Origin: Leidyana gryllorum EB-2025a
Lineage: Eukaryota; Apicomplexa
DNA length: 64,000 nucleotides
Direction of reading: 5' to 3'
Assembly (NCBI GenBank): GCA_048772705.1
Contig: JBLWGC010000230.1
Coordinates: forward strand, 1,364,001-1,428,000
The translations under genes were made by a program, and so were the position numbers. Below the pieces are notes generated by a model. It saw nothing but the letters and a program-made list of their open reading frames with translations, was not told the origin of the DNA and made no database searches. Shown here piece by piece: positions 28,898-40,800 of this stretch; within the stretch, counting starts at the first letter, position 1, and each line of letters begins with the position of its first letter.

Positions 28898-31400
28898 TCA
28901 CGGATTGTGAACTCCTATGTCTCGTCCACCTTCGCCAAACGCGAGCATTTGACCCGGATCTCCCGCTCCCGCCCCTGCCCCGTACCCTCCAGGGAAATCA
29001 TCCCACTGCACGTACTGAATCATCTGTTCCACGCCTACCTCTTCCGACATGTCCTCCGTGGACAACCTCTCATACTCAATGTGACAGAATTTGTCCCACT
29101 CGCTACAGATCCGCCAACAGTGAAGCGCTGACCCCATGAATGACTTACGTATACCACGGAAAGTCCAGCGACTCTGTCTTCAGCAGGAAAGGGTCGCGGT
29201 GTTCCCAGCTCAGAAACTTGGTCAGACTGAGCAGCGTGTTGAAGAACAACGGAGCATGCCGCCGCTGTCTCTTCAGATCTCGTAGCCGAAATTCAGAGAA
29301 TACTTCCGGTTTGATCATGTCGTTCCTGAATAAGCATTGTAGACTCGACGCCATTCCGGAAGCCAATCACAGCACAGCACACCACACATATACACACACA
29401 CGGAGACAGCGTATTTGCACTTCACACGTGGTCGGCGATCAACGCCATCCACACCACCCTGATGGACACACACACGCCCCAGACTCACATTTGGGTCATC
29501 ACGACGTCGAAAGACGGAGCATCCATTATCCGAGACTCTAAACGAGCGAATTGTTCACCATAGAATTGTAGAAGCTCGAAAGGACGTAGAACACCGTCGC
29601 CATCGAGATCGCAGATCCGGAACCAAAACTCTATCGAGCGATCCGATGTCTTGTCCTCGTCATGCATCAAGATTTCAACCATTGATTCTGCAGAATATGT
29701 AGGCAAGCCTCACAAGTTTCAGCTCAATCTTACGGAAGAAACCTTCGAATGTTACCGCAGTCGAGTCGTTGGTCAGCAAGCCCGACTCGCTGACCAACCG
29801 GCTAAGTGTCAAAGGCGAGAAAGCGTGATTATCATATCGCGAGAGAACAGAGGTCAGCTTTTTCCTATTCGGGCAAGATTGGGTGCGTGAAAGAAGAGGG
29901 ACTTACTTGACAGCCTCCGTCTTATCCAGCCTGAAGTCATGCTCGTTATCGAGCCCCCAGAAGCGGCAATAGGCAACGTAGAAGTGCTCGTAGGAAAAGT
30001 ACTCCCGTATGGAATTGAAGTCGGTTTCTTTGTCAATGCTGCGCCAACACTCTGCGAGCGCCGTTCGTACCAATTGTTGATAAGATATACGTCCGTCGCT
30101 CATCGCGTTCAAATCATACGTGATTCGTGTGATTACCGTGTCGACTGTTATCATTCATTTTGGGACGCCAGATGTGGTTCATAGGGGAGCGGCGACTCAC
30201 TATATCGTTTCTGGAATTCTGGTGTGGGTTTAAGGAACTCCACAGCAGCATGTCGTTCCAATATTTCGTGTAGAGGGCCGGTGAAATTGTGGCTCCAAAT
30301 GAAATCCATCTCTTCTTCTTTGAGGGCAGTGTAGAAGTTCCACACTTCATTTTCCTGGGAGAAGTTCTTGGTTTGCCATAATCTGCGTTTGTGGTTGGAG
30401 GGTGGTTATTAGATTGAGATGGCAGTGCTGACCTCTTCAGTTCGGTGAAACTAACAGAGATGTCCACTGACGGGTTGGGTACCCTCGGCGCATCTCGATC
30501 GTCAGACGACACGCCTGGTGGTGGCAGCTCATCTTGGTTGCGTTTGATGGCGCTCCATCTTTGTCTGCATTGTACTTGATACTCTGGATCGGTTCGATAT
30601 CTAACGATCTCTTCGTTGATAACCGGCATGGCACCTTCTGGACTCCAGCCTCGGATCGCACAGAGGAGGCAGGCTGTCATATAGCGGGACAATTTGAGCA
30701 TATTGACGACGATTTCCTCAAAGGTGTCGAAATCAATACGTGGCCAGGCTTTTCCTGGTGGGATACTGGTAGGCAGGATTTCAGTAACATTGAATCGCTG
30801 AAAGTAAGATAATATTTCATTCTCAACAGCGTCATTCCATGCGGTGCCCCGTCTGGGTTGACATCGATACTTGCTTGGATAATAGAATGGAGGGATTTGG
30901 CCCTGCTCAAATGCTTTCTCAATGGCCGCAGCGTCGGGGATCTCATCATGCACGGGGGAGGGCTGCTCAGGTACCACGCCGATGGTTGTTGGTCTCTCGT
31001 CACTCGGAATAATACTGATCGGCTTCGACGGTTCCACGACGGTCGTGGGAGGGATGAAGGTGATTTCGGGGGGTGTAACGATGAGTTGTTTACTGCTCTC
31101 TAGAGACTGTGCAGATCCGGGCTGTGTTCGTTCGTCAGGCAGCAGGGGACCAGAGCTGCTGGTGAGATCCACGATCTCTATGCCTTGTGCCAGCGACGGA
31201 GACACCTTCAGCTTAGGTGAGGGGCATGGTTCCTGTCTTTGTGAATGTCCGCTTCCAGGCTTCCCGCCAGCTAGAATTTGTTCCAAGATCACATCGAGTT
31301 GAACAGAGGTCTCTGGAACCAGTAGCCAGTCGTAGAAAGCAGCTTGCAATCCGGAGGCCACCCACAAGTCCCTCCGGTTCCGCTGCTCCACAGTCACCAT
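28898..31400 (-). CDS. PP2A regulatory subunit B'' (PR72 family)
   Basis: Seven exons (30433-31400, 30201-30382, 29907-30144, 29734-29864, 29489-29687, 29149-29325, 28898-29102) give 699 residues. B'' subunits bind the PP2A scaffold/catalytic core and tune substrate choice in response to calcium. Family marks in order: IPPFYYPSKYR, WPRIDFDTFEEIV, EEEMDFIWSHNF, DTVITRITYDLNAMSDGRIS, YFSYEHFYVAYCRFWGLD, the EF-hand RICDLDGDGVLRPFEL, DMIKPEVF, LRDLKRQR, FLSWEHRDPF and EWDKFCHIEYERL. The first EF-hand-like loop (DNEHDFRLD) is weak, the second (DLDGDGVL) looks able to bind calcium. The N-terminal 190 residues are disordered and lineage-specific. The intron at 29326-29488 (163 nt) is long for this window. 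Confidence 0.9.
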
Positions 31401-31410
31401 TGCAAAATTA

Positions 31411-33036
31411 ATGCGCGACCAAGTAGTGGAGCGGCGTAAGGCTCAGTACAAGGCGAATGGGTTTTGGCTAGAAGCTCGTCAAAACACTCGTATTGAACAA
31501 CAACGACTACGCAGAGCGCAGACTACACACTTAGTTACCACACTTCTAAATGACGCCTGGGCTTCGCTCGACACACGACTGCACACAACAACGGTTACGT
31601 CGCCAAATGACGAGGGCAAACCATCAGGACTGCCGCCGCCATGCCCTACTGTACAAGATGGAACACACTTACCAGCTGCTCAGGAGGAAGGAGGGTGTCA
31701 TGGAGATGCTGGCCAAATATCTGGCAGCAACGACTCCTCCGCTGGACACCTTCTCCAACGACCTCGGCCTTTTAAGAATCATCGTGCCCGGCAACGGAGA
31801 GCTCGCCCTCATCGTCCATCGCTTCACACCACAGTCGCCCGCCTCTTCTCCTGCTTTGACTGCCTCATCGCCCCCCCTTCTAACCTCTTTCAACCTAACA
31901 CATGGTTCCTCAAGCCACGACCAGACGGCAAACGATCCATTCTCACTGTCCGTAACAACCAGGTCTCCATCATCGATCGAGCTGCCCACAGTCTGTACTC
32001 CTGCCAACCCACATCAGACTCCGTGCTCAAAGCACTGCCCAACGACACCGCACTCGATGGAATCTATAACGCCCATCAGCGAACGTTCTACATATTAGAC
32101 GCTCTCATATATAATGGACGCCCACTATCGGATTGCGACTTCGCAGCCAGAGATTTCATTCTTGCCTCCAGGTAGGCTCGCCGACACAAACACACACATC
32201 ACTGCTCTCACGCCAACCTCCAGGGTCAAGGAAGACTTGCTCCCAATGCAACGGCCGAGTGTGTGGTGCTCCACTGAAGGGGTGACAGAATGTTTGTTGG
32301 CCTTCGTAGCCACGCTTAAATGTACAGCAGAAAATCTCGAGGGTCTGCACGCAATGATCAACCGAAGTAACGCTCTCATGTCGGACAACCCCATCTCGGC
32401 TGAACTCATCGACAACCCGTTTGTTCTATCCTTGGATCCCTCCTGGACGTCTTCTCCCCCTCCTTCCATCTCTTTCGACGGAATCCTATTTTTTCATTCC
32501 GCCGGACTCTATACTGCGGGTGTCAACTCTCTCGCTCTCCATTGGCGTACTCCCGAAATATCGCCATACAACTCTAAACAAACTGCTGGCCGCGCAACTC
32601 TGGTGTGGATCCCAGGTGAACCACGCCCTCAAACTTCCGGTAATCTTGATCTAACCATCAACAATAAACAATCGTCTCAACAGATGACGTATACGTCGAC
32701 CTGGAGCCCCAGGATCCTCGAGTCCTCCGAGAAGTCAGCAAACAAGGGTTCAAAGAAGAGATATTGCTGCGGTAAGATCTTCATCACACAGCCAGACAGT
32801 ATCATATATCCAGTATCGAATACTCCGGCGTTCGAACCCCCACCATGGAGGATCAAGACCGCCTTACTGTCACAGGGGTTTCTAAAATGATGTTTCGCCG
32901 GATCTCACACCTTCAGAATGGGGGATGGCGCTGGTTTGCCCCCGACTCAGTCAATCGTCTTTTGCTTTACATGCCATTAAATGACTCTTTAGTAGAACCA
33001 CCCTCCCTCTCCACACTTCTTGAATGGGCAAACTGA
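31411..33036 (+). CDS. Snurportin-1-like import adaptor
   Basis: Four exons (31411-32171, 32224-32615, 32684-32771, 32814-33036) give 487 residues. Snurportin carries m3G-capped snRNPs into the nucleus with importin beta. The N-terminus resembles an IBB segment (RRKAQYKANGFW, RIEQQRLRRAQTTHLV). The cap-binding core shows RPDGKRSILTVRNN, DGIYNAHQRTFYILDALIYNGRPL and FDGILFFHSAGLYTAG, matching the DCIYNE..YYVLDV and VDGLLFYH segments of snurportin. Residues 70-140 are uncertain: a second frame (31550-32098) is also open there and looks protein-like, so an extra pair of splice sites cannot be excluded. The ATG lies 10 bp from the divergent PP2A B'' ATG, and the stop overlaps the next gene. Confidence 0.72.
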
Positions 33037-33590
33037 TTCTTCTGATGATCGAGTGTGCACAAGGATTAAGCGGACTCAGCAAGTCTTACTACAACCACCT
33101 GGCGTACCCTGGCGGCTCAGACGCGCGGTATCTGTCTTCGACTAAAAATCGACCTAGTTTCCATTTGACTGAGGACTACGGACTGGTTCAGGCGTTTGTT
33201 CCGTCGGCCAATAGCCAGGGTCATGTATACGACCTCGTCACCCCATCCAACACTGGTACGGACACCATGTGGCTAGGGCAGACAAGTATCTTCACCGAGA
33301 TTGAAAACCAGTTGATCGCTGCTCAAAAGCAGCTCGAGCTCCAGGTGCAACAGTCACTTGAGCAGCTGGGACTCTCATCACTGATGCCCGTGTCAATATC
33401 AAGCAGCCCTCAAGACTTGGCCTCCTCGCTCTCTTATCAACTTGAAAATCTAGAGCTGCCTGACGCGCAGGAACTGGCTGATATGGCCGGTAGTCTGTCT
33501 TCGGCCTTCTCAGCGGTGCAAAAAGGGATGCATACCGTGAAAGACGGCGTCAATATTGCCAAACAGATAATGAACCTTATTCCTCACTGA
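33024..33590 (+). CDS. C2-like N-terminus protein, unknown
   Basis: A 188-residue ORF. The start MGKLILLMIECAQGLSGLSK looks like the first strand of a C2 domain, but the rest of a C2 fold is not evident. Helical, Gln-rich and Ser-rich segments follow (AAQKQLELQVQQSLEQL), then an amphipathic end (KDGVNIAKQIMNLI). Its ATG lies inside the last codons of the snurportin-like gene on the same strand (13-nt overlap, different frame), so it needs its own promoter inside that gene, a polycistronic transcript, or trans-splicing; tgactctttag at about 32990 could be an acceptor. Function unknown. Confidence 0.55.
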   Translation: MGKLILLMIECAQGLSGLSKSYYNHLAYPGGSDARYLSSTKNRPSFHLTEDYGLVQAFVPSANSQGHVYDLVTPSNTGTDTMWLGQTSIFTEIENQLIAAQKQLELQVQQSLEQLGLSSLMPVSISSSPQDLASSLSYQLENLELPDAQELADMAGSLSSAFSAVQKGMHTVKDGVNIAKQIMNLIPH

Positions 33591-33605
33591 TACCTACATA
33601 TTCTC

Positions 33606-34589
33606 TCACTCGAGAACTACATCCGATTCGGCTGGCGAAGTTGCTAAGCTCTCTCGAGTCTCACGTATAAGCAGCGTGCATTGATCTTCCGTCTCTGTGA
33701 TGTGTACAAAGCGACAATAATTGCAATTCCCAACCCCTTTTCACTCACCCAAATCGGGCAGAAATATCATTTCGGTGCGCAAATCCAACAACCGTGGGAG
33801 AAGCTGGAACAGTCGCATCTCTGCATCCTCGGTTTCCAATTCCAGTTTGCTCAAACTGTCTCCCAAAGCTTGCTGCTTCCGCAACATCTCAGCAGCATGC
33901 CCTAAAGTCTCCTTCGTTCTCTCTGCCAACGCGGACGACTGGCGTGTAGCATCCTGTAGCTGTGACTGAGCTGTGCACCTTCTCAACTACCATTCGACCT
34001 ACCGAAATAGCCATCTTCTCTAACTTGCGTGTCTCGCGCAGCGCCTCGTCTGTGATCAATGTTGGGGTGTCTGGGGTGTCTGACACAGCCCTTGTCTCCG
34101 CTTCGTCATCATTTGTGACTGAAAGAAGTTGTGTTAATGGCGGAGGCTCAGACGAGGCTGCTGTACTAGCTAAAGATGGACGCCTGTCACTACTAATGTC
34201 ATCTGTTCTGATCCTTGGAAGCACCAGAGTGGGTCGTGTCAGCTGTGGGACGACGATTTTTTGGCCCCCCGGTGGCCACAATCTGGGTAGCCTACAATCG
34301 CTATAAACATCGAAAGAGTGGCTCCTTACAGCACTGAGGAGATGGATGGTGTGGTGGTCTCCCCCGCCCATCGTCGGTCGACACCCGTCTCCGATCCGAA
34401 AGTGCTTCTGGTCGGGCTGGTATGCGCAATGACAGCTTCCCTGCTTTCCGTGGTCTTTGGGTGCGCGTCGGGGGATGAGGTGAGTCGGCGATGACTGGCG
34501 CCCCCCAGTTCACTTCGGGGGGGAGGGCGCTTGTTTGCACCTTTCTTGACCCCTGCAAAGGGTGAGTGTTCCTTGTGCTTATCACTCAT
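33606..34589 (-). CDS. Coiled-coil protein, possibly SNARE-like
   Basis: Four exons (34330-34589, 34003-34291, 33749-33959, 33606-33694; introns 38, 43, 54 nt) encode 282 residues. The N-terminal two thirds are disordered and rich in Pro/Ser/Thr. Splicing then yields a continuous heptad region: RKLEKMAIS, LQDATRQSSALAERTKETL, MLRKQQALGDSLSKLELETED. A Gln near the middle (RKQQAL) would sit at a SNARE zero layer, similar to Qb/SNAP-25 types, but there is no membrane anchor or Cys cluster, so the SNARE reading is tentative. An in-frame ATG at 34772 would add 61 residues. It is convergent with the C2-like gene, stops 15 bp apart. Confidence 0.5.
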
Positions 34590-34821
34590 CGCCACAATGT
34601 TGTCTGTTGTTGATTTCGCACGACTGCTGTTGGTTGGGCACTGACCGGCTTGCGTCTGACATTCTCTTGTGACACTTTCAGCGCTTTGCACTGGACACGT
34701 GGACGAGAAAACGCTGTCCTGCACTTGTTTGAGACCGTCCAAACAATGGTCTTGCGCGGTCGTGGCAATCATGATCCCGGGTCTACCGACCGCACACGTG
34801 TGTGTTTTGTTGAACGACCAC

Positions 34822-37800
34822 TTAAGATGTCATTACGGATTTGGCGTTGCTCATACCCCGTCCAGGTACTTGTGTACTGTACGGCTGAGCGGGCAAGCGA
34901 CTCTGTGACAGTGTAAGAGATCTACCGACTGAAGTGTCATCTGAGTCCACAGTTAGTGGGACAGATGGTGCTTCAGTCGTCTGATAGGCTTTCGGAAGGA
35001 TGTTTGTGTCTTGGAAAGACATCCTCGGTCTCGGAAGTCTGGGCAAGGGAGGTGGAATGGGTGTTTCAGAAATTGTCAGATCGCGAGGAACTCGCTTGGG
35101 CGGTTTGATTTGAGTGATATTGACGAAGTCGTTCTTGGCAAGCCCAGGATACAAGATATCAGGTTGCTGGTGGATGAAGGCATCGGGGGGTGACCAAGAG
35201 TTGGGTTCGAGGCTCTGGGTGTAGAAGGAGTAATGGGGGCTAGACGGATGTGAGTCAAGGTGGGAAAACCGTGCGCCATTTTGATGTAAGCGGAATGGTT
35301 GGGTGACTGCTCTTGAAGGACTTCGGGAAGAGTGAGTCGGCGACTGTTGTTGGACATATGGTTGAGGAAGTCTGGACAGGGGACTCATGTGCGGCACAAC
35401 GGAGGACTTTGGGGACAGCATTCTGGGATTATTGTGAGGGGAGATGTCGGCGAGGAGAACCTCCTCGGTGGGAGGACGTCTGCTGGGTCGAACAGCCATG
35501 CGCTCCCGGGAGGCGTTGAAGTCAGTTCCTGTTCGTGTACGTTTTACATTGGTTCGGAATCCGCCGTTCTCGGTTGGCAAAGACGGGGATGCTCTGAGAC
35601 TCCTTGTTTGGGGAGGTCGGGTTGACGAGACCTCCTGGATATCGAGATTTGCGTCAACCCAGTTGCCGACATTCCTGAAGCCTCTCTCAACACGCGTCAT
35701 CATCATTTCCCCCATTTTCTTGAGGCCCTCTATGCCCGTCTTCCCCAGCTGACCCGCAAGAGAGCCAGTTTGCCGCTGGTCGAACAGGGGTTCTGTATTG
35801 GTGGCTTGACCCATGAGTGAAGCACCCGGTGGTGTAAGCATCAGACTTGCCCTCGCTGTAGATTGAGGATTTTTGGGGGTGGCTGCTGGCCACAATACCG
35901 ACAGTGCCAAAGGTAAGGGTGGTCCTCTGTGTACCAAGTCCCAAGTATCGCGTTGAGTGTCACTGGGACGGAACTGGTCCTGCTCTTCCCTCGGCGTTTC
36001 CAGAACAACATGACGATTACTCACACCACTATCCACCTGCTTCTCGTGCTCGTCGGCCTTGGAGGATCGACTGGGATCCACCAATATAGCTGTGTGGGCG
36101 ATCCCCAAAGCCACTTGGTCGGCTCTGTAAGGCAGACGGAGTGCGTGGGTGCTCAGAAGCGGCTCGTTGGCGACGTCGGCTTGCCTCGGTGATCTCGAAA
36201 CATTTCTCACCATCGAGAGGGCGCTCGCCTTTTGGTCTCCATGAATGAGTTTGTGGAGCTGAAGCCAATTTCGTTGGGTGCTCAACTCAAACACCCGTGG
36301 TAGACATGGAGTCCGCATATGATCTCGCCAGTTGGGAGGCGCCAGCTGTGGACGTCCCACCTCCAATAGCGTCCCTTCACGCGTGCGGGCAATCATCAAC
36401 GGACCGCCGGGACAGAAGGACACATCCTGAACCGTGGTATCGCCTTTCCCCACTTTCAGTGGGATACCACTTGAGGCATCAGCAACACCAAGACAGCAGC
36501 AGTCGTTGCATCCCCAGACGAACAGCTGATTGTCTGCAGTGATCGCCGCCGCGCTAGCGCCTCCGGTGCTCAAGTGTTTTAGTGCTACGCCCGACGGAAT
36601 GCGAACGGGTTCCGGGAACATGCAAGCCCCAATATGGTCGTGACCGGTGTTAGTCAACAGGCTTTGCAGCTCAGTGGCGCTCAACTCGAAACTGGGGATT
36701 CGAATCGACTGTCGATCCAAAGAGGTGCCCAACCCTAATTGCCCGAGTTCGTTCTGCCCCCACGCCAGGGTGATCATCCGTTGAGCTGGTCCTTCTACTC
36801 TTCCGGTGACCCCATTCTTGACCAGTATACCTTGGGCGATTGTGTGCGCTTCACCGCAAGCAACTGTGTAGAATTCCACCCGATACATTGTTGGGAACTT
36901 CAGATGGGCCATCGCTGCACTCAGGAGCGCAGATGGTGCCGCAGGCATCACAATGATCAACTGATTTGATAAAGGCGAGTATGTGACACAGCCTTGATCA
37001 AACAGTTCTTTCAGCGGGGTACGATAATAAGAGTCATGTGTGCCACCAAGTAGTGAGCTCGAAGATCTTAAGCTCCCACTGGACAGACTTTTACGAACAG
37101 CCCGGCGTTGTGAGTGTGTCATGTGTTTCAACCAGGCGTCTGTGCGCGAACACACACCTTTCAACTCGGTTGCCAATTCGGTAATGGTGCGAATAATGTC
37201 TTCAGCTAATGCTGTCGGACTCACTGGTGAGGTGGTACGCGCTGAGACATCCACAACATAGATGCTGAGCTCAACGGGGTTTGCCTCGAAGTACTTGTGA
37301 GTGCTAAGACTTGAGCAGCTACTATTTCGCCGCATACTGCCAGCCCGATTGGCCGCTGCACTGGAGGTCGCTTGGGGACTTGGCAATCCCAGCTGGCCTG
37401 CATCTCCTTGTCCCCAGACATATAAGCGTCCATCAGGCTCGTATATGGCGGCGGCGTGAAGAGCACCACAGCTCACTTGTAGACACCTGCCACTGGGGAT
37501 TGTGACTATTCCAGGAAGACCGAGGTCCACGTTGCCTCGTCCCAGACAGCCGCTATTGGCAGACCCGAAGGATAGTAGGCGGCCGTCTTCCAATATAGCC
37601 ATTGTGAAGTCACTGCCACACTGGACATCTGAGACTTTTAGGCGCTCTCCTGTGTCCGAGTCGTAGAAGGCGAGGCGAACGGGCCGGCATACACTCCAAG
37701 GGAGATGGAAGTTCTCATCACTGAAGTCTGGTGAGCGATGAGTGGTTCTTCCAAGTTGATAATGGTAAAAGTGTCTGCTACCCATAGTGGCCAGCATAGT

Positions 37801-40800
37801 TTGGTGCCTTTGATCTCGTTGGTAAAGTCTCTCCATGCAGTTGGGTCCCGGGCTGCCCGAGTGTACCGATTGACTCCAGGATCCCCGCCGGTCCCCGGTG
37901 TTATCCAGTTGTTGCATCAGAAAGCCCAGCTGTCCGTCACGGGTACTCCCAATGGCAAGCATACTGCCATCGCGAAGGACGACTAAAGTATGTTGCTCGC
38001 CACAAGCCACCTTTCGGCAAGCCATTCCGTCAGAACCACTTCCGAGAACGCTGAGTGGGAAGACATCATCGCCCGCAGGATCCAACAAAACGGGGACGGG
38101 TTGGTGAGCAGCCCAAAAGTCGGAGCCGCGTTTGAGCAAAGCGCTGTTTTCCAGTCGCAGACTCATGTCTACGGACGCAAGGGCGGAGTCGTGACGTAGT
38201 GCTCGAGGTCGACCCAACCCGAGTACTGCGCTGACTCCATTCTGCCCTGCAGCCCAGAGACTGGTACATTTTCTCAAGACATTGTACCTCAACCTCAGAC
38301 GCTGACGAGCCTCTGTTCTGGTCAACGAGAGTTCGACGCGTGTGGGCAGAGCCGACGTCCCGAGTATTTCGACCGAGTCCGACAGTTCTCTGAATTGACG
38401 GAGAGCAGCGTGATCCAGAGTCTCGCAGTCTCCGGGATCGTCATAATTGGTGCAGGAAGCGCATCCTCCCCCAATCAAGTTATACAAGAGCAAGCTACAC
38501 ATATCAAAGTGTAGGTTCGCCTGATCCTCGCTATTTATCAGAGACGGCGGGATGTCTTTGGCGTCAAATAGTTCCATTGCAGACAATATGCCGCCCGCGG
38601 CTGTCTCGTCACATTCTTGCGAGACGAGGTGAGCGTCATCTACGCACAATCGCGCTCTGCTCTTGTAGTTCTTGGGTGGTAAAACGGGTGGGCCCAGGGC
38701 CCAGTTCGGCACCTCCTGGTCCAGATGAGAGCGTATGAAGCGCCCGAGTGTCGAGAAAAGGACTGTCAAGTCTTCATCTTCCAAATAGAAAGCAGCATGA
38801 GTCAACCCACACACTGCCCAGTAGCCAATGATCAGAAGAGCCTTCTCCAAAGCTTTTGGCTGCTTTCGCTCTGCCCGGAGGCGGACTACGCTTTGGGCGC
38901 CCTCTTCTGTAGTTTTGGTCATCTGTACCCATCTACCGAAGGATAAGTGAAGAGTGTACTCGACCACCAGTTCCAGAGCCCCAATGAGAGATCTCGCGTT
39001 GCCAGTAACAATGTCGATAACAGCCGTGGTAAAGTGTTTCATGAGATGCGCAACAGTAATGTCCGCCCCGCTCGCACGAGCCAAATCTTCAAACCATAAC
39101 AGCTTCGGAATGGCGTCTTCAAGATACCGACAAATCTTGTTGGCAACTTGTCGTTGATCTTTCTTGACGGTGGCTAAGTGATTTGCCATGCAGAGAGTCA
39201 TGAGAGTGCCTTCCACCAGTCCGTGAGACACCAGAGGAGCAACGACTCGATCGTATGCCATCGCCCTGGAATGTTAAATTTGAGCACCACTGTCACACAC
39301 GGCAATCACTTACATTGAGATTTCCAACGCCGCGGCCATCTCCATCTTCTGATATGGTTCAACACGCTTTTGAGGTGCGGAGTCTCCGGCTTGTGGGACG
39401 GAAGTCGCCGGATCAATCTTCTCAACACTGGGGTTGGCGGAACTCACACGTGAGGCTGCGTTTTGCTCAGTGGGAGTGGCCCCAGATGGTTTGGTTGGCG
39501 TAGGTACAGCAGGATTGGGAGAGACGACCAATTTACTCAAGTTGTTTCCGTGGAGAGAGACGTCGCCGAACCCAGATAGGGCTCGACAGAGACTGCAGTT
39601 GAGCTTGAACACCTTCCCCAGACGCTCGACCGATACCTTCACCTGCTCCCCAACAGCGATCAGATTCTTGCCGCCCAACTCTAATGTCAGGAAATGGGTG
39701 CGATCACGAGACAACGGTGGCAGCGGAAAGAGAGGCTTTGTGGTGAGGAGTTGTGTAGTGTTCTCTTCCTGGCGAGCAATTCCCAGAAACCAGAATGTGA
39801 GGGCGGCAATCCGACTTGTGCTGGCACACACCACGTCAGTCATCATGGCGAGTATTGAGCGGCAATCCAATCGTTGGAGAGCTCGCGCATTGGGGGCGAG
39901 CTTCAAATGCATAGCTACACGATAGTTGGACGTGTCGGAAGTGGAGATCTCCGTCCAGAGCAATTGTATTGCTTGGTACAATAGGATTTGGACAAAGTGG
40001 GCCTGGAGAGGTTCTTCTTTTGCTAAGCGCAAACCAAAGTGGACTGTCTCCAAGGGTAAGTACCGCTGGAACAATTTGGCCATCAGCAGCACAACAGTCT
40101 CCCGGAAGGCGCGTTCGTGCTCGTTGATATCCCACTCGGCGGGATTGTACACACCATTCATTGGCGGCAATACACAAGTGACGATGGATGGAGCACCGCC
40201 GCTGTTCTCGCCGCCTCCGAGTATGGCAGTGGATTCCATAGAGGCAGAAGCACCCCCTCCCTCGCTGTTGAGCCCAGTCATAGCATTGCTCGACTGAGTC
40301 GGGGGAGCACTTCGGCGCATTTTCTTGCGCACTTCGCATTGAAGGTGTCGGTCGCGGTCTTCCTGTTTCAAGCGTTTGAGACTGTCGCCAATTATCATAG
40401 CGGATGCGGTGAGTAAAAGCACATCGTCAGTCTCCGATGCGCTTTCATTCCACTTTCTGTTTTTGCCCAACTCCTTGGCCACCAAGAACGGCCATCCAGT
40501 CAACATGAATAGAGACTTGTATGGATCAGTGGCCGGCAGATCTTCTCGGTCTCCCAAGTCATAAAGCAGGAAACCGCACTTGAGGTGCTGGTCTCCGCTT
40601 CGTGCGAAGAGACCAAAGGCTTCAGTCACAAAGGGGCGGTAGTCATGGCGCACCAGCGTCTGCAGTGCTCGGAAGAGCGCGCCGCACCGCTCATTTAGCG
40701 GGATTTTGGTGGCATTCTGGCCGTCAGGGGTCTGTTGGAGAGCATTCTCCGTCAGTTGACGATCTGTCTCGGATCCGAGCACCGCGTCAGCCATATCCAT

